Assembly (NCBI GenBank): GCA_937925855.1 | Contig: CALAMO010000012.1 | Location: forward strand, 105,169-169,168 | DNA: 64,000 nucleotides | DNA from: an uncultured Thiotrichaceae bacterium | GTDB taxonomy: Bacteria; Pseudomonadota; Gammaproteobacteria; Thiotrichales; Thiotrichaceae | Reading direction: 5' to 3' | Part shown: piece by piece, positions 10,179-20,056 of the stretch | How positions within the stretch are numbered: position 1 is the first letter of the stretch | How the letters are laid out: every line of letters begins with the position of its first letter | Notes under the pieces: generated by a model | The model's database searches: none | Told to the model about the DNA's origin: nothing | Seen by the model: only the letters and a program-made list of their open reading frames with translations | Position numbers and translations under genes: made by a program

Positions 10179-10557
10179 AAATATCTGCCCAGTAGAAGGT
10201 TTCCAGCTCACGCCACGTCCGATTGAGAAAATGATTGAGTGCCAGCACCCCGTCACCCTTCAGGATAATGCCCTCATTGGCAACAGTGGCTCGCATCGCT
10301 AAACCCGCAGAAGCGATGTCTACAATATCCACTTTATGGTCAGCACAGTCTAACAGTTTCCCCAGTGCATAACGCACCCGTTCCGTTTCGGCGAGTTTTT
10401 CAAAGGCGGATAAATGTTTGTGCCAGCGCAGCGCAAAATCCCAATCGCTGTTCGCATGGAAGCTGTTATTGGCTCGGCTGCCAATCAAAAAAGCCAGCTC
10501 AAGGTCAGCGTCCTGCGAGAAAAAATGCTTTAATTTTTTGTGAGGCTGCGCGTTCAT
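10168..10557 (-). CDS. mntA: MntA-like nucleotidyltransferase antitoxin
   Basis: A 129-residue minimal nucleotidyltransferase with the GSx10DxD signature: IGSRANNSFHANSDWDFAL near residues 25-43, and a third acidic position in HKVDIVD near 94-99. In MntA/HepT systems this protein transfers AMP to the HEPN toxin's tyrosine and neutralises it. It is the first gene of the minus-strand unit mntA-hepT-manB-manC and overlaps hepT by 11 bases. The pair has base composition close to manB, so its acquisition may be old. The upstream 550 bases should hold the promoter but I could not place it securely. Confidence 0.85.
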   Translation of the reverse strand: MNAQPHKKLKHFFSQDADLELAFLIGSRANNSFHANSDWDFALRWHKHLSAFEKLAETERVRYALGKLLDCADHKVDIVDIASAGLAMRATVANEGIILKGDGVLALNHFLNRTWRELETFYWADIYGT

Positions 10558-11107
10558 GAGTCGTTGTGAGCAACAGTGGGTACGCTACCGCCCTACCGCG
10601 TCAAAAGTGCAGTAAGTCAATAAGCAAAACCTCAACCACGAGCTAGCCCGTCGAAGCGTTCAAGAACCTTCTTGTCCGTCCACACTATTATGATATTTTT
10701 GTTAGCATTATTCACTGCTTCAAGCCATTTCACTTAAGCAGTTTGGGGGTGAGTAACAACACTTCAATTAGCCCATTTTGGGCTTTAGTCGTCCGGTCTC
10801 TTGCGGTGCCTTGCTCCGTTTCCCACTGAGTCGATTGGTTGAGGGGTTAAGTTCATGTTAAGCCATCGTGCCCATATTGCTAAGCCTAGCATAGCCCAAG
10901 CGAGTCGAAGCAGTTAGTTTGCCTTTCAAAGGCTAAAAGTGGTTGCCAAACCAGTTACCTGTGTAAATTTCACGCTTTAAATTAGGCTTTGCTAATTAAA
11001 TCAGCAGCACGGATAATGCGCTGCGTGTAGACAATCTTGATTTAAATCGATTAGCCCTTATCGTAGGACGGGACTTTAACCAACAATGAACGAGGTCGCA
11101 AGTATTT
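10558..11107. other. 550-bp intergenic region, no gene recognised
   Basis: No open frame of credible length or family occurs here on either strand. The stretch is rich in short palindromes, for example AGCCCATTTTGGGCT at 10770-10784 and GCCTTTCAAAGGC at 10921-10933. It separates two divergent transcription units (mntA to the left, the Gld-type ABC genes to the right) and must hold their promoters. It matches no tRNA, tmRNA or RNase P pattern known to me. A non-coding RNA or the remains of an insertion are both possible. Confidence 0.4.
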
Positions 11108-11971
11108 ATGGAGAATGACACTCTGGTTAAGGCCACCGGTCTATCCCGATTTTACAGTGATCACTGTGCGGTGGTGGACCTGAATTTGCAGCTGCGGCGG
11201 GGCGAGGTGTTGGGGCTGTTGGGGCCGAATGGGGCCGGTAAGTCGACCACGATGCAAATGCTAACCGGGAATCTTGCGCCGTCTACCGGTGAGATCCAAA
11301 TTAACGCGGTCGATCTATTGGATGAGCCGTTGGCGGCCAAGTCGCATCTGGGCTATCTGCCGGAGCAGCCGCCGGTCTACCGGGACCTGACGGTGAACGA
11401 GTTTCTACGCTACTGCGCGCAGCTGCATGGTTTGAATCAGTCGGCGGTGCCTGAGGCAGTGGCGCGGGCGCGTTTGCGCTGTAGCCTCGATGATGTGCAG
11501 CACCGTTTGATCGCTAATTTATCGAAGGGGTTTCAGCAGCGGGTCGGTATCGCGCAGGCGATTCTGCATAATCCGGCGGTCATTATTCTGGATGAGCCAA
11601 CCGTTGGTCTCGATCCGATTCAAATCCGTGAGATTCGAACCTTAATCCGTGAGTTGGGCGAGGAGCACGGCGTGATTTTATCAACGCATATCCTGCCGGA
11701 GGTGCAAGCCGTGTGCGACCGGGTGCAGATTTTGAATCGGGGCAGGACGGTGTTTAACGACAGTTTGACGGGCGTGGGCTCGTTGGAAAAAATATTTTTT
11801 GATCTGGTCTATCAGGATGACCCCGCGCTGGGTGATGTGGCAGCGGCTGAGGCTAACCAAATGCGTCTAGCGCCTGAGAGTGCCGAGGTCTTAGCTGAGG
11901 AAGTTGTGCCTTCGCAGGCAGGTGAGCAAGGCGCGCTTAAAACAGCGCATAAACAGGACGGTGCAATATGA
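11108..11971 (+). CDS. ABC transporter ATP-binding protein, GldA type
   Basis: A 287-residue ABC ATPase. Walker A is GPNGAGKST near residues 38-46, the Q-loop region reads GYLPEQPPVYRDLTVNEFL, the signature is LSKGFQQRVGIAQA, and Walker B with the following D-loop is VIILDEPTVGLDP. The C-terminal 70 residues after the nucleotide-binding domain are an acidic/alanine-rich extension. Together with the permease that overlaps it by 4 bases and the GldG-like protein downstream, it makes the three-part ABC set named after GldA/F/G. Outside gliding Bacteroidetes these genes are common in Gammaproteobacteria and their substrate is not known. Confidence 0.88.
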   Translation: MENDTLVKATGLSRFYSDHCAVVDLNLQLRRGEVLGLLGPNGAGKSTTMQMLTGNLAPSTGEIQINAVDLLDEPLAAKSHLGYLPEQPPVYRDLTVNEFLRYCAQLHGLNQSAVPEAVARARLRCSLDDVQHRLIANLSKGFQQRVGIAQAILHNPAVIILDEPTVGLDPIQIREIRTLIRELGEEHGVILSTHILPEVQAVCDRVQILNRGRTVFNDSLTGVGSLEKIFFDLVYQDDPALGDVAAAEANQMRLAPESAEVLAEEVVPSQAGEQGALKTAHKQDGAI

Positions 11972-12729
11972 GTATTACGTTAATGATTGCCCGCACTGAG
12001 TTCCGGCGTTTGTTTAATTCGCCGCTGGCTTGGAGTCTGCTGGCCTTGGTGCAGTTTATTCTCGCCTGGGTTTTTCTGCTTGGCCTGAATGAATACCTCA
12101 CGCAGATTCAGCCAGCGATGGTGGGGCGTGAGAGTGCGCCGGGTATCAGTGATCTGGTGGTGTCGGCTTTGTACCTGTGGGCGGGCATGATTATGCTGGC
12201 GGTGATGCCGATTCTAACGATGCGTTTGTTAGCGGAGGAGCGCATGAACCAAACGCTATCCTTATTGCGCACCGCGCCGGTGTCGATTACGCAGATTGTG
12301 CTGGGGAAGTACCTGGGTCTGCTGCTGTTGATTGTGTTAATGGTGCTGATGCTGAGCTTGATGCCGCTGTCTTTGGCGCTGGGGACGTCTTTAGATTGGG
12401 GCAGGCTGGCGGCGGCGATGCTGGGCTTGTTTTTGCTGCTGGCCTCATTCGCGGCGGCGGGGCTGTTTTTATCGTCGCTGACCAAGCAGCCGATTATTGC
12501 GGCGGTGAGCACCTTTGGGCTGCTAGTGTTTCTGATGATTCTCTATATTTCTGGTAATTCTCAGGGTGCGGGCAGTGAGTTATTCATTTATCTGTCACAC
12601 TTCGGCCACTTCCTGTCGTTTCTGGAAGGTATTTTCGATAGCAGTGATTTGGTGTACTACTTGTTGTTCATCGGGGGTTTCCTGCTGCTGACGATTCGTA
12701 AGCTCGATAATGATAGGCTGAGAGGGTGA
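11968..12729 (+). CDS. ABC-2 type permease, GldF-like
   Basis: A 253-residue inner-membrane protein with about six membrane segments, beginning ITLMIARTEFRRLFNSPLAW, the usual start of the ABC-2/GldF permease family, followed by RLLAEERMNQTLSLLRTAPV in the first cytoplasmic loop, which contacts the ATPase. The start overlaps the ATPase stop (ATGA). It should form the membrane channel of the transporter, probably as a dimer. Substrate unknown. A palindromic insertion of about 100 bases separates it from the next gene, so the operon may be read through or partly attenuated there. Confidence 0.87.
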   Translation: MSITLMIARTEFRRLFNSPLAWSLLALVQFILAWVFLLGLNEYLTQIQPAMVGRESAPGISDLVVSALYLWAGMIMLAVMPILTMRLLAEERMNQTLSLLRTAPVSITQIVLGKYLGLLLLIVLMVLMLSLMPLSLALGTSLDWGRLAAAMLGLFLLLASFAAAGLFLSSLTKQPIIAAVSTFGLLVFLMILYISGNSQGAGSELFIYLSHFGHFLSFLEGIFDSSDLVYYLLFIGGFLLLTIRKLDNDRLRG

Positions 12730-12757
12730 GGGTTATGAAAAGCAAAGATAAATCCAT

Positions 12758-12856
12758 CCCCAGCCCTTCCCTTATCAAGGAAGGGAGTTTGGCCGTATTT
12801 TGCTCAATGGCTGTAGGGCAGCATCTTGTCTCCTTCCTTGACAAGGGGAGGCTGGG
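12758..12856. repeat. imperfect inverted-repeat element between two transporter genes
   Basis: The left arm at 12758-12787 starts CCCCAGCCCTTCCCTTATCA and the right arm at 12830-12856 starts CTCCTTCCTTGACAAGGGGA. The arms are imperfect reverse complements of about 29 bases flanking about 42 bases. The unit would fold into a long hairpin and resembles small palindromic intergenic repeats found in multiple copies in many proteobacterial genomes. No second copy with this sequence is evident in the window. It sits inside an operon-like gene row. Confidence 0.6.
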
Positions 12857-12883
12857 AGGGGTTGCCTTTAAAGGTTTTATACG

Positions 12884-14323
12884 ATGAAAATGACAAGAAA
12901 TAAACACCGCTTCATCCATCTGCAAAACGCCATTTTTTATATTTTATTTGCGCTGGTGATTGGTCTGCTGGCATTTTTTAGCCGCCAGTTTTCCTATCAG
13001 GCGGACTGGACCTACGGAAATCGCAATAGCCTGAGTAGCACCACCCAAACGCTGGTCAGTAGCCTGGCAGAGCCGCTGAAGTTCGTGGCCTATGTGCCGG
13101 ACAATCCAGCGTTACAGGAGCAGCTGCGGCGGCTGATCGCGAAGTATCAGCGTATTCGCGGCGATATTCGGCTGGAGTTTGTTAATCCCGACCTGGATCC
13201 GGTGCGGGCGCGGCAGGATGGTGTGCAGTATGCCGGGCAGATGGCGATTCATTTGGGCGCGCGCAGTGAGGTGATCGATTCGGCCAGCGAACAGGTGATT
13301 GCGAACGCCTTGCAACGCATGAGTCGCGGTGCGGAACGGCTGGTGGTGTTCTTGGAAGGTCATGACGAGCGTGATCCGCTGGCTGAGCATTCGGCGGGGT
13401 TGGCGCAGTTCGTCACGCTGCTGAGTCGCAATGGCTTTCAGGTGCAGCCCCATAATCTAGTGCGCAGTCAGTCGGTGCCGGATAATGCGCGCTTTCTGGT
13501 GATTGCGGCCCCCCGTAAGGACTTGCTGCCGGGTGAGGTGCAGGTGATCACAGACTATGTGGAGCAGGGCGGTAATCTGCTGTGGCTACATGACCCGGAT
13601 AGCAGTGAGAGCCTGGGGCCGCTGGCAGATCTATTGGGGATCCAGCTCGGCGGCGGTACGGTGGTCGATGCCAATGAGCATTTGCATGCCTTATTGGGCA
13701 TTGATCATCCTGCGCTGGTACCCGTGGTGGACTATGGGCGCTCGGTGCTGGCGGAGCAGCTGACCGGTTCGCAGAGCCTGTTTCCGTTTGCGACGCGGGT
13801 CGCGCGTTCACCGCAGCCGGGGGAGGGTGCGTTGGTGATGCAGGTTGATGAGTTTCTGAATACGCTGCCGAATAGCTGGCTCGAATCGGGGCCGGTGGAG
13901 GGCAGTATTGATTATGTCGAGGATGACGGTGATCAACTTGGGCCGATTTCGATTGGCCTGGCGCTGACGCGGCTGCTGGAGACGCCTGAGGGTGAAGTGC
14001 CTCCTGCTTCTCCTGAGGGGGCAAGTGGGCAGGGTGAGTCTAGCGCTCCCCAGCAGCAGCGCATCGTCGTGGTCGGCGATAGCGATTTCATGCTCAATGC
14101 CTCCATTGGGCGCGGTGTGAATGTTGATCTGGCGACCAATATTTTTAATTGGCTGAGTGATGACGATAATCTGCTGAATATTAAGGCGAGCGCCGCGCCG
14201 GATACGACATTGGAAATGAGCGAGACCCTGACTTTGGTGCTGGCGACGTTTTTCCTATTGGCGCTGCCGATCATTTTGCTAGCGGCAGGTATGATTATCT
14301 GGCTGCGGCGCAGGAGGCGATAG
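12884..14323 (+). CDS. GldG-like ABC-associated substrate-binding/auxiliary protein
   Basis: A 479-residue protein with one membrane segment near residues 15-34, a large periplasmic region and a second membrane segment near 448-472 ending in RRRR. The domain after the first helix (SLSSTTQTLVSSLAEPLKFV, then YQRIRGDIRLEFVNPDLDP) and the middle GGNLLWLHDPDSSESLGPLADLLGI segment are characteristic of the GldG/ABC-type uncharacterised transport family. It accompanies the ATPase and permease genes. An ATG six bases downstream (MTRNKHRF) is an equally possible start. The linker near 367-390 is low complexity (P, S, E, G), so that part is probably disordered. Confidence 0.85.
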   Translation: MKMTRNKHRFIHLQNAIFYILFALVIGLLAFFSRQFSYQADWTYGNRNSLSSTTQTLVSSLAEPLKFVAYVPDNPALQEQLRRLIAKYQRIRGDIRLEFVNPDLDPVRARQDGVQYAGQMAIHLGARSEVIDSASEQVIANALQRMSRGAERLVVFLEGHDERDPLAEHSAGLAQFVTLLSRNGFQVQPHNLVRSQSVPDNARFLVIAAPRKDLLPGEVQVITDYVEQGGNLLWLHDPDSSESLGPLADLLGIQLGGGTVVDANEHLHALLGIDHPALVPVVDYGRSVLAEQLTGSQSLFPFATRVARSPQPGEGALVMQVDEFLNTLPNSWLESGPVEGSIDYVEDDGDQLGPISIGLALTRLLETPEGEVPPASPEGASGQGESSAPQQQRIVVVGDSDFMLNASIGRGVNVDLATNIFNWLSDDDNLLNIKASAAPDTTLEMSETLTLVLATFFLLALPIILLAAGMIIWLRRRRR

Positions 14324-15145
14324 ATGAGTAGGGGTTTACAAACGCGCCGCATGCTATTGAATGTCATGCTGCTGCTGTTAGTCGCGGGTCTGGGCGGCTT
14401 GGCGTGGTGGTTTGTGAATAAACCTCAGGCCGGGCCAGAGCGGATTTATTCGGGGGCGCTGGAGTCGATAACGCTGATCACGCTGGAGCGCGCCGCGCAG
14501 ACGGCAGACGCCAAAACAATTCGCTTCGAACAAAGGGAGGGCTATTGGTGGATGGTACAGCCACGCACGATTATGGCGAACGGTGTGCGCCTGCGTCAGC
14601 TGTTTACCTTTCTGAATGAGAACGTGGTCGCCAGCTATGACGCGGCAGGCAAGGATTTAGCGCAGTATGGCCTGCAGCCCGCGCAGGTGACGCTGCGCTT
14701 TAATGACCAGCAGTACGTGCTGGGTACAGATAATGCGGTCTCGCAGAACCGCTATGTGTTACATGATAATAAAATTAAGCTGCTGCCGGAGACGATTTAC
14801 GGTTCGGTCACTGGCGATTGGGTTAACTTTGTATCGCTGCGCCTGCTGCCGGAGGATAAGCAGGTGCAGTCGGTGATTTTGCCAGAGGGCTATCGGCAAA
14901 CTGATGATCTCGCCAATAGCTGGCAGAATGCAGATGCGATTCGGCTGGAAGCGGGCGAGCGCGGAGCGGATGCCTATGCGCAGGCCAACAACGCTAAGGT
15001 CGTGCTTAACCTCAGTGACGGCGAATCGCTCACCTTCCTAGTCTTACAGCAGGCGGACGAGCTGGAAATTATCCAGCCGGAACGGGGTATTCGTTATTTT
15101 ATCCCCGCCACCCAGGCCGAGTATTTGTTACCGCCTGCTGAGTAA
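14324..15145 (+). CDS. DUF4340-domain membrane-anchored protein
   Basis: A 273-residue protein directly abutting the GldG-like gene, with one N-terminal membrane anchor (about residues 10-27, then WWFVNKPQ) and a periplasmic remainder. The repeated beta-rich pattern (ITLERA..., YWWMVQPRTIMANGVRLRQLFTFL, DLAQYGLQPAQVTLRFNDQQYVLG) is that of the DUF4340 family, which regularly sits after gldA/gldF/gldG sets in Gammaproteobacteria. It is probably a structural partner of the exporter on the periplasmic face. Function is unknown. The operon seems to end here, with about 180 bases to nqrA. Confidence 0.82.
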   Translation: MSRGLQTRRMLLNVMLLLLVAGLGGLAWWFVNKPQAGPERIYSGALESITLITLERAAQTADAKTIRFEQREGYWWMVQPRTIMANGVRLRQLFTFLNENVVASYDAAGKDLAQYGLQPAQVTLRFNDQQYVLGTDNAVSQNRYVLHDNKIKLLPETIYGSVTGDWVNFVSLRLLPEDKQVQSVILPEGYRQTDDLANSWQNADAIRLEAGERGADAYAQANNAKVVLNLSDGESLTFLVLQQADELEIIQPERGIRYFIPATQAEYLLPPAE

Positions 15146-15187
15146 TCGTGCCCGCTGTGCGCTGCCCCCACTGGCAGTGCTAATTAA

Positions 15188-15216
15188 TTGCGGTCGCCCC
15201 ACGAGGGGTGTAAGAT
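15188..15216 (+). promoter_or_regulatory. candidate sigma-70 promoter of the nqr operon
   Basis: TTGCGG at 15188-15193 and TAAGAT at 15211-15216 are 17 bases apart. The pair lies about 110 bases before the nqrA start in the only sizeable gap upstream of the operon. It matches the sigma-70 consensus moderately and is not supported by other evidence. Confidence 0.45.
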
Positions 15217-15323
15217 TGGCCCATTTTTTGGCTTGCCAAGTAGCATGACGCCTTGTTGCGCCTGCTACTTTGTGCTCATTACGCCAGCAATCGAATTTTA
15301 ATTTTACAGGTGTTAACGCACTC

Positions 15324-16673
15324 ATGAAAATCACGAAAGGTCTGAATATCCCCCTCTCTGGCGGGCCGGTTCAGCAGATTAGTGATCATCCCCCGGTGAC
15401 GAAAGTTGCGGTGTTGGGGGTGAATTATCACGATCTGCGTCCGGCAATGAAGGTGCAGGAAGGCGATCACGTTAAGTTAGGGCAAGTGTTGTTTGTTGAC
15501 CGCAAAAATGAAGCGGTTAATTTCACCGCGCCGGGGTCGGGAACGGTCACTGCGATTCATCGCGGCGCACGCCGTGCCTTAAACGCGGTGGTTATCGAGC
15601 TGGATGCACAGGAAGAAGCGCTCGATTTTGGAGTGCATGCGGCGGCTGAGTTGGATGAGCTGTCGGCTGATGCGATTCGCAGCACGCTACAGGCATCAGG
15701 CCAGTGGGTTGCGTTCCGCACGCGGCCTTATTCTAAGACGCCGCAGAGCGATGCGCAGCCCGCCTCTATCTTTATTAATGCAATGGATACCCGCCCGCTG
15801 GCGGCTGACCCGCTGGTGGTGTTAGCGCAAGACGCGGAAGCATTCCAGCAGGGCGTACAGCTCATCGCCAAACTAGCCCCCAAGGTATTCGTTTGTCACC
15901 GCACTGGGGCTGATATCCCACAGTTTAAGTCGCGGCAGGTGAGCTATCATGGCTTTGAGGGCGTGCACCCCGCTGGTTTATCGGGCACGCATATCCATAC
16001 CTTAGATCCGGCGGGTGAACATAAAACCGTCTGGTCGATTGACTATCAGGACGTGATTGCCATCGCTAAATTATTCACCACGGGCCGCCTGGCGGTTGAG
16101 CGGGTGATTGCACTGGCCGGGCCGATGGTTAAACAGCCGCGTCTGCTGCGCACTCGTTTGGGCGCTTGCACGGATGACATCGTTGCCAATGAGTTAAGTG
16201 CTGATGCCGCGCAGGTGCGGGTGATTTCGGGTTCGGTGCTGGATGGGCATGCGGCGAATGAGGACTGGAGTTGTTACCTCGGTCGTTTCAATACGCAAAT
16301 TTCCGCGATTGCGGAAGGCCAGGAGCGCCGTTTTCTGCACTGGCTCAATCCGATGCTGAAACACTTCTCGGTGATGAATGTGTTCTTTAAGCCCGGCATC
16401 AAAACAGAAACCTTTGACCTGAGCAGTACCCGCAACGGCAGTGCGCGTGCCATGGTGCCGCTGGGGAATTTTGAGCAGGTCGTCCCGCTGGACGTGTTGC
16501 CGACACAGCTACTGCGGGCGCTACTGACGCGCGATACCGTGCTGGCGCAGGAGCTGGGCGCGCTGGAGCTGGATGAGGAAGATTTGGCGCTGTGTACCTT
16601 TGTATGCCACGGCAAGTACGAATACGGCGACGCGCTGCGTGAGTCTTTACGCATGATCGAGAAGGGAGAGTAA
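15324..16673 (+). CDS. nqrA: Na+-translocating NADH:quinone reductase subunit A
   Basis: A 449-residue cytoplasmic-face subunit of the Na+-NQR complex, which oxidises NADH, reduces ubiquinone and pumps sodium out of the cell. I start at 15324 because [15 protein letters not shown] is the conserved family N-terminus; the 18 codons before it look non-coding. [19 protein letters not shown], the biotinyl/lipoyl-like fold near residues 35-55, and the C-terminal [19 protein letters not shown] are as expected. It is the first gene of an nqrABCDEF-M operon with spacings of a few bases. Confidence 0.96.
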   Translation: MKITKGLNIPLSGGPVQQISDHPPVTKVAVLGVNYHDLRPAMKVQEGDHVKLGQVLFVDRKNEAVNFTAPGSGTVTAIHRGARRALNAVVIELDAQEEALDFGVHAAAELDELSADAIRSTLQASGQWVAFRTRPYSKTPQSDAQPASIFINAMDTRPLAADPLVVLAQDAEAFQQGVQLIAKLAPKVFVCHRTGADIPQFKSRQVSYHGFEGVHPAGLSGTHIHTLDPAGEHKTVWSIDYQDVIAIAKLFTTGRLAVERVIALAGPMVKQPRLLRTRLGACTDDIVANELSADAAQVRVISGSVLDGHAANEDWSCYLGRFNTQISAIAEGQERRFLHWLNPMLKHFSVMNVFFKPGIKTETFDLSSTRNGSARAMVPLGNFEQVVPLDVLPTQLLRALLTRDTVLAQELGALELDEEDLALCTFVCHGKYEYGDALRESLRMIEKGE

Positions 16674-16676
16674 GCC

Positions 16677-17912
16677 ATGATTAAACGTTTACGTCAGCTG
16701 TTGGATCAGCTTGAGCCTTCATTCTCAGCAGGAGGTAAGTACGAAAAGTATTACGGCCTGTACGAAATGATCGACACCTTGTTTTTCAGCCCACCTAACA
16801 AAACGCCGGGTTCGCCCCATGTGCGTGATGCGCTCGATCTCAAGCGGGTTATGGGTTATGTGTGGATGGCCACCTTTCCGATTATGTTTATGGCCTGTTG
16901 GAATACGGGCTATCAGGCCAACACCGCCATGGCGGCCATGGGCATCACTGAGCTAGACACTTGGCGCGGTGCGGTGCTGAATCTGGTGGGGTATAACCCC
17001 GAAAGCTTCTTCGCAAACTTTATCCATGGCTTTATGTATTTCATTCCGATGTACATGACCACGTTTATTGCGGGTGCGGTTGCTGAGGTGACGTTTTCAC
17101 TGATACGTGGCCATGAGGTGAACGAAGGTTTCTTTGTAACCTCTATTCTGTATACGCTGACTTTGCCGCCCACGACCCCGCTGTGGATGGTCGTGCTGGG
17201 TATTTGGTTCGGTATTATCTTAGGTAAAGAGGTCTTCGGCGGTACCGGGAAGAACTTTGTTAATCCGGCGTTGACCGGGCGGGCTTTTCTGTACTTTGCG
17301 TATCCGGCCTATATGTCCGGCGATGCGGTGTGGGTGGCGGTTGATGGTTACACCGGTGCAACGGCGCTCTCCAGCGCGGCAACTAATGGCCTGGAAGCCG
17401 TTGCGGCGACGGGGATTAGCTGGTGGGATTCCTTCATTGGTTTTGTGCCGGGTTCGATTGGTGAGACCTCGACGCTGGCTATCTTGATTGGCGGTAGTTT
17501 TCTCTTATTCACCAAAATTGCCAGCTGGCGTATTGTTGCCGGTGTCTTTATCGGCATGATGGTGACGTCGCTGTTCTTTAATATCATCGGCATGTTTGGT
17601 GATGTGAATCCAATGTTTAATCTGCCGTGGTACTGGCATTTAACGGTGGGTGGTTTTGCCTTCGGCATGATGTTTATGGCGACTGATCCGGTGACGGCGT
17701 CGCACACTAATCGCGGACGCTGGTACTACGGCATCCTGATTGGGGTGATGGCCGTGCTGATTCGCGTGATTAATCCGGCTTTCCCAGAGGGCATTATGCT
17801 GGCGATTTTATTCGCTAATATTTTTGCGCCGCTGATTGATCACTTCGTGGTACAGGCGAATATTAAGCGCCGCAAAGCTCGTCAGCCCGCAGTGGCTGGA
17901 GGTGCCTCATGA
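16677..17912 (+). CDS. nqrB: Na+-translocating NADH:quinone reductase subunit B
   Basis: A 411-residue integral membrane subunit of Na+-NQR carrying covalent FMN and riboflavin. The FMN attachment motif [13 protein letters not shown] lies near residues 220-232, where the Thr of GAT is linked through phosphate. The start [14 protein letters not shown] and the loop [16 protein letters not shown] are characteristic, and about ten membrane helices follow. It begins three bases after nqrA and overlaps nqrC by 4 bases. Length and all visible motifs are normal. Confidence 0.96.
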   Translation: MIKRLRQLLDQLEPSFSAGGKYEKYYGLYEMIDTLFFSPPNKTPGSPHVRDALDLKRVMGYVWMATFPIMFMACWNTGYQANTAMAAMGITELDTWRGAVLNLVGYNPESFFANFIHGFMYFIPMYMTTFIAGAVAEVTFSLIRGHEVNEGFFVTSILYTLTLPPTTPLWMVVLGIWFGIILGKEVFGGTGKNFVNPALTGRAFLYFAYPAYMSGDAVWVAVDGYTGATALSSAATNGLEAVAATGISWWDSFIGFVPGSIGETSTLAILIGGSFLLFTKIASWRIVAGVFIGMMVTSLFFNIIGMFGDVNPMFNLPWYWHLTVGGFAFGMMFMATDPVTASHTNRGRWYYGILIGVMAVLIRVINPAFPEGIMLAILFANIFAPLIDHFVVQANIKRRKARQPAVAGGAS

Positions 17913-18700
17913 GTCTGATCCGTGATTTCTTGGATATGCCAAATGACAGCACGCAAAAGACGGTGATCGTCGCTACGCTGTTATGTCTGGTGTGTTCGGT
18001 GCTGGTGTCGGGTGCGGCGGTGGCACTGAAGCCGATTCAGGCGCAAAACAAGGCGCTGGATAAAAAGAAAAATATCTTGCAGATCGCCGGTCTGATGCAA
18101 GCTGATAAAACGGTGGACGAGCTGTTTAGCCAGGTCGAAGCACGGGTGGTTGAGCTGGAAAGCGGTGACTACGCCAAAGATATTGATCCTAATACCTTTG
18201 ATGCGCGCGCGGCGGCGGTTGATCCGACACAAAACGTTGTGCTGACCCGTGCGCAGGACATTGCCTCGATTAAGCGGCGCGCCAAGTACGCGACGGTTTA
18301 TCTGGTGCGTAATGCGCAGCAGCAAGTGGAAAAGATCATTCTGCCGGTCAGCGGCTATGGCCTGTGGTCAACGCTCCACGGCTTTATGTCGCTGAGCAGT
18401 GATGCTAATACAGTGACCGGATTTGGCTTTTATGAGCACGCCGAAACGCCCGGTCTAGGGGGTGAGGTTGATAATCCGCAGTGGAAGGCCTTGTGGTCTG
18501 GCAAGCAGGTGTTCGATGAGCAGGGTAATATCGCGTTGGATGTGGTGAAAAGTGCGAACCCAGACAGTCCGTACGAGGTGGATGCGCTATCCGGTGCCAC
18601 TCTGACCAGTAATGGCGTGAAGAATCTGGTGCATTATTGGGCAGGCGCGCATGGCTTTGGCCCCTACCTAGAGAAAGCCCGCAGCGGAGGTGAATTATGA
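17909..18700 (+). CDS. nqrC: Na+-translocating NADH:quinone reductase subunit C
   Basis: A 263-residue subunit with one N-terminal membrane helix (about residues 18-37) and a periplasmic FMN-binding domain. The FMN attachment motif is [13 protein letters not shown] near 225-237, with Thr after [23 protein letters not shown] near 169 is the conserved flavin-fold loop. It passes electrons from the NqrD/E iron centre towards NqrB. It overlaps nqrB and nqrD by 4 bases each, so the four genes are translationally coupled. Confidence 0.96.
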   Translation: MSLIRDFLDMPNDSTQKTVIVATLLCLVCSVLVSGAAVALKPIQAQNKALDKKKNILQIAGLMQADKTVDELFSQVEARVVELESGDYAKDIDPNTFDARAAAVDPTQNVVLTRAQDIASIKRRAKYATVYLVRNAQQQVEKIILPVSGYGLWSTLHGFMSLSSDANTVTGFGFYEHAETPGLGGEVDNPQWKALWSGKQVFDEQGNIALDVVKSANPDSPYEVDALSGATLTSNGVKNLVHYWAGAHGFGPYLEKARSGGEL

Positions 18701-19353
18701 TTAACAAAGCACAGCGTGAAGTCTTAGTCGATCCGTTGGTCGACAATAATCCAATCACCCTGCAAATTTTGGGTATCTGTTCGGCGCTGGCGGTGACCAG
18801 TTCGCTGAAAACGGCGCTGCTCATGGCGATAGCCTTAACCACGGTGCTGGCTTTCTCCAACGCCTCGATTTCCTCTATCCGTAACCATGTGCCGAGTAAT
18901 ATTCGGATCATTGTACAGATGACAATTATTGCCTCACTGGTGATTGTGGTAGATCAGGTGCTGCGTGCTTATGCCTATGATACGGCGAAGCAGCTATCGG
19001 TGTTTGTCGGGCTGATTATCACCAACTGCATTGTGATGGGGCGGGCGGAAGCTTACGCGATGAAAAACGGCGTTGGCATGAGCTTTTTGGATGGTATCGG
19101 TAACGGCCTGGGTTACAGCCTGCTGCTGATTGTGGTGGCGTTTTTCCGTGAGCTGTTTGGGTCTGGCACCTTGTATGGCTATGAAGTGATGAAGCTGGTG
19201 AAGAATGGTGGTTGGTATGAGCCGAATGGCTTGATGCTGTTACCGCCGAGTGCGTTCTTCATTATCGGTCTGTTGATTTGGGGTATCCGCGTTTGGAAAC
19301 CGGCACAGGTCGAACAGCCTGACTTCAAAATTCATGAACAGCACGGCCACTAG
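18697..19353 (+). CDS. nqrD: Na+-translocating NADH:quinone reductase subunit D
   Basis: A 218-residue six-helix membrane subunit of Na+-[23 protein letters not shown] at the N-terminus and [17 protein letters not shown] near residues 105-121 are conserved; the cysteines in the two pseudo-symmetric half-helices, together with those of NqrE, hold the intramembrane iron centre. The overlap with nqrC is 4 bases and 12 bases separate it from nqrE. No anomalies are visible. Confidence 0.96.
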   Translation: MINKAQREVLVDPLVDNNPITLQILGICSALAVTSSLKTALLMAIALTTVLAFSNASISSIRNHVPSNIRIIVQMTIIASLVIVVDQVLRAYAYDTAKQLSVFVGLIITNCIVMGRAEAYAMKNGVGMSFLDGIGNGLGYSLLLIVVAFFRELFGSGTLYGYEVMKLVKNGGWYEPNGLMLLPPSAFFIIGLLIWGIRVWKPAQVEQPDFKIHEQHGH

Positions 19354-19365
19354 GGGATCATTAAC

Positions 19366-19962
19366 ATGGAAGCAGCATTAAGTTTATTTTTTAAGGCGGT
19401 GTTCGTTGAGAACATGGCGCTTACCTTCTTCCTCGGGATGTGTACCTTTATTGCTATCTCGAAGAAGATCAGTACGGCAATCGGCCTAGGCATTGCGGTA
19501 TTGGTGGTGCAGGTGATTACGGTGCCCGCGAATAACCTGATTTTGAATGTGTTTCTGAAGGAAAATGCCCTGTTGGAAGGGGTGGATCTGCGTTTTCTCG
19601 GCCTGATCAGTTACATTGGGGTGATTGCGGCGATGGTGCAGATCTTGGAAATGTTCCTCGATAAATTTGTACCGGCGCTATATAACGCCCTCGGTGTGTT
19701 TCTGCCGTTGATTACAGTGAACTGTGCCATCCTGGGGGGGTCGCTGTTTATGGTGGAGCGCGATTATACCTTTGGCGAAAGTGTGGTGTACGGCTTTGGT
19801 AGCGGTTTTGGCTGGGCGCTGGCGATTGTCGCGCTGGCCGGGGTGCGTGAGAAGCTTAAATACAGCGATGTGCCGCAAGGCCTACAGGGACTGGGTATTA
19901 TCTTCATCACTGTGGGTCTGATGTCATTAGGCTTCATGGCGTTTTCCGGTATTCAGCTGTAA
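19366..19962 (+). CDS. nqrE: Na+-translocating NADH:quinone reductase subunit E
   Basis: A 198-residue six-helix membrane protein paralogous to NqrD with inverted topology. [18 protein letters not shown] near residues 15-32 and [17 protein letters not shown] near 112-128 hold the cysteines of the shared Fe site. It follows nqrD by 12 bases. A 94-base gap with a palindromic G+C-rich stretch (containing AAGCTCGCGCC and its approximate complement) separates it from nqrF and might reduce downstream expression or stabilise the upstream mRNA. Confidence 0.96.
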   Translation: MEAALSLFFKAVFVENMALTFFLGMCTFIAISKKISTAIGLGIAVLVVQVITVPANNLILNVFLKENALLEGVDLRFLGLISYIGVIAAMVQILEMFLDKFVPALYNALGVFLPLITVNCAILGGSLFMVERDYTFGESVVYGFGSGFGWALAIVALAGVREKLKYSDVPQGLQGLGIIFITVGLMSLGFMAFSGIQL

Positions 19963-20056
19963 GGGTAATACCCTCACCCCAAGCTCGCGCCTGCGGCAGT
20001 TGTCGTTGAAACGCTGTCGCCAAAGGGCGCGGGGCTAAAAGAAAAGGAACATAAAT

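Noticed and set aside
12758..12856. Intrinsic terminator splitting the Gld-type operon
   Set aside because: No T run follows and the structure is a long two-arm palindrome; a mobile palindromic repeat is the better explanation.
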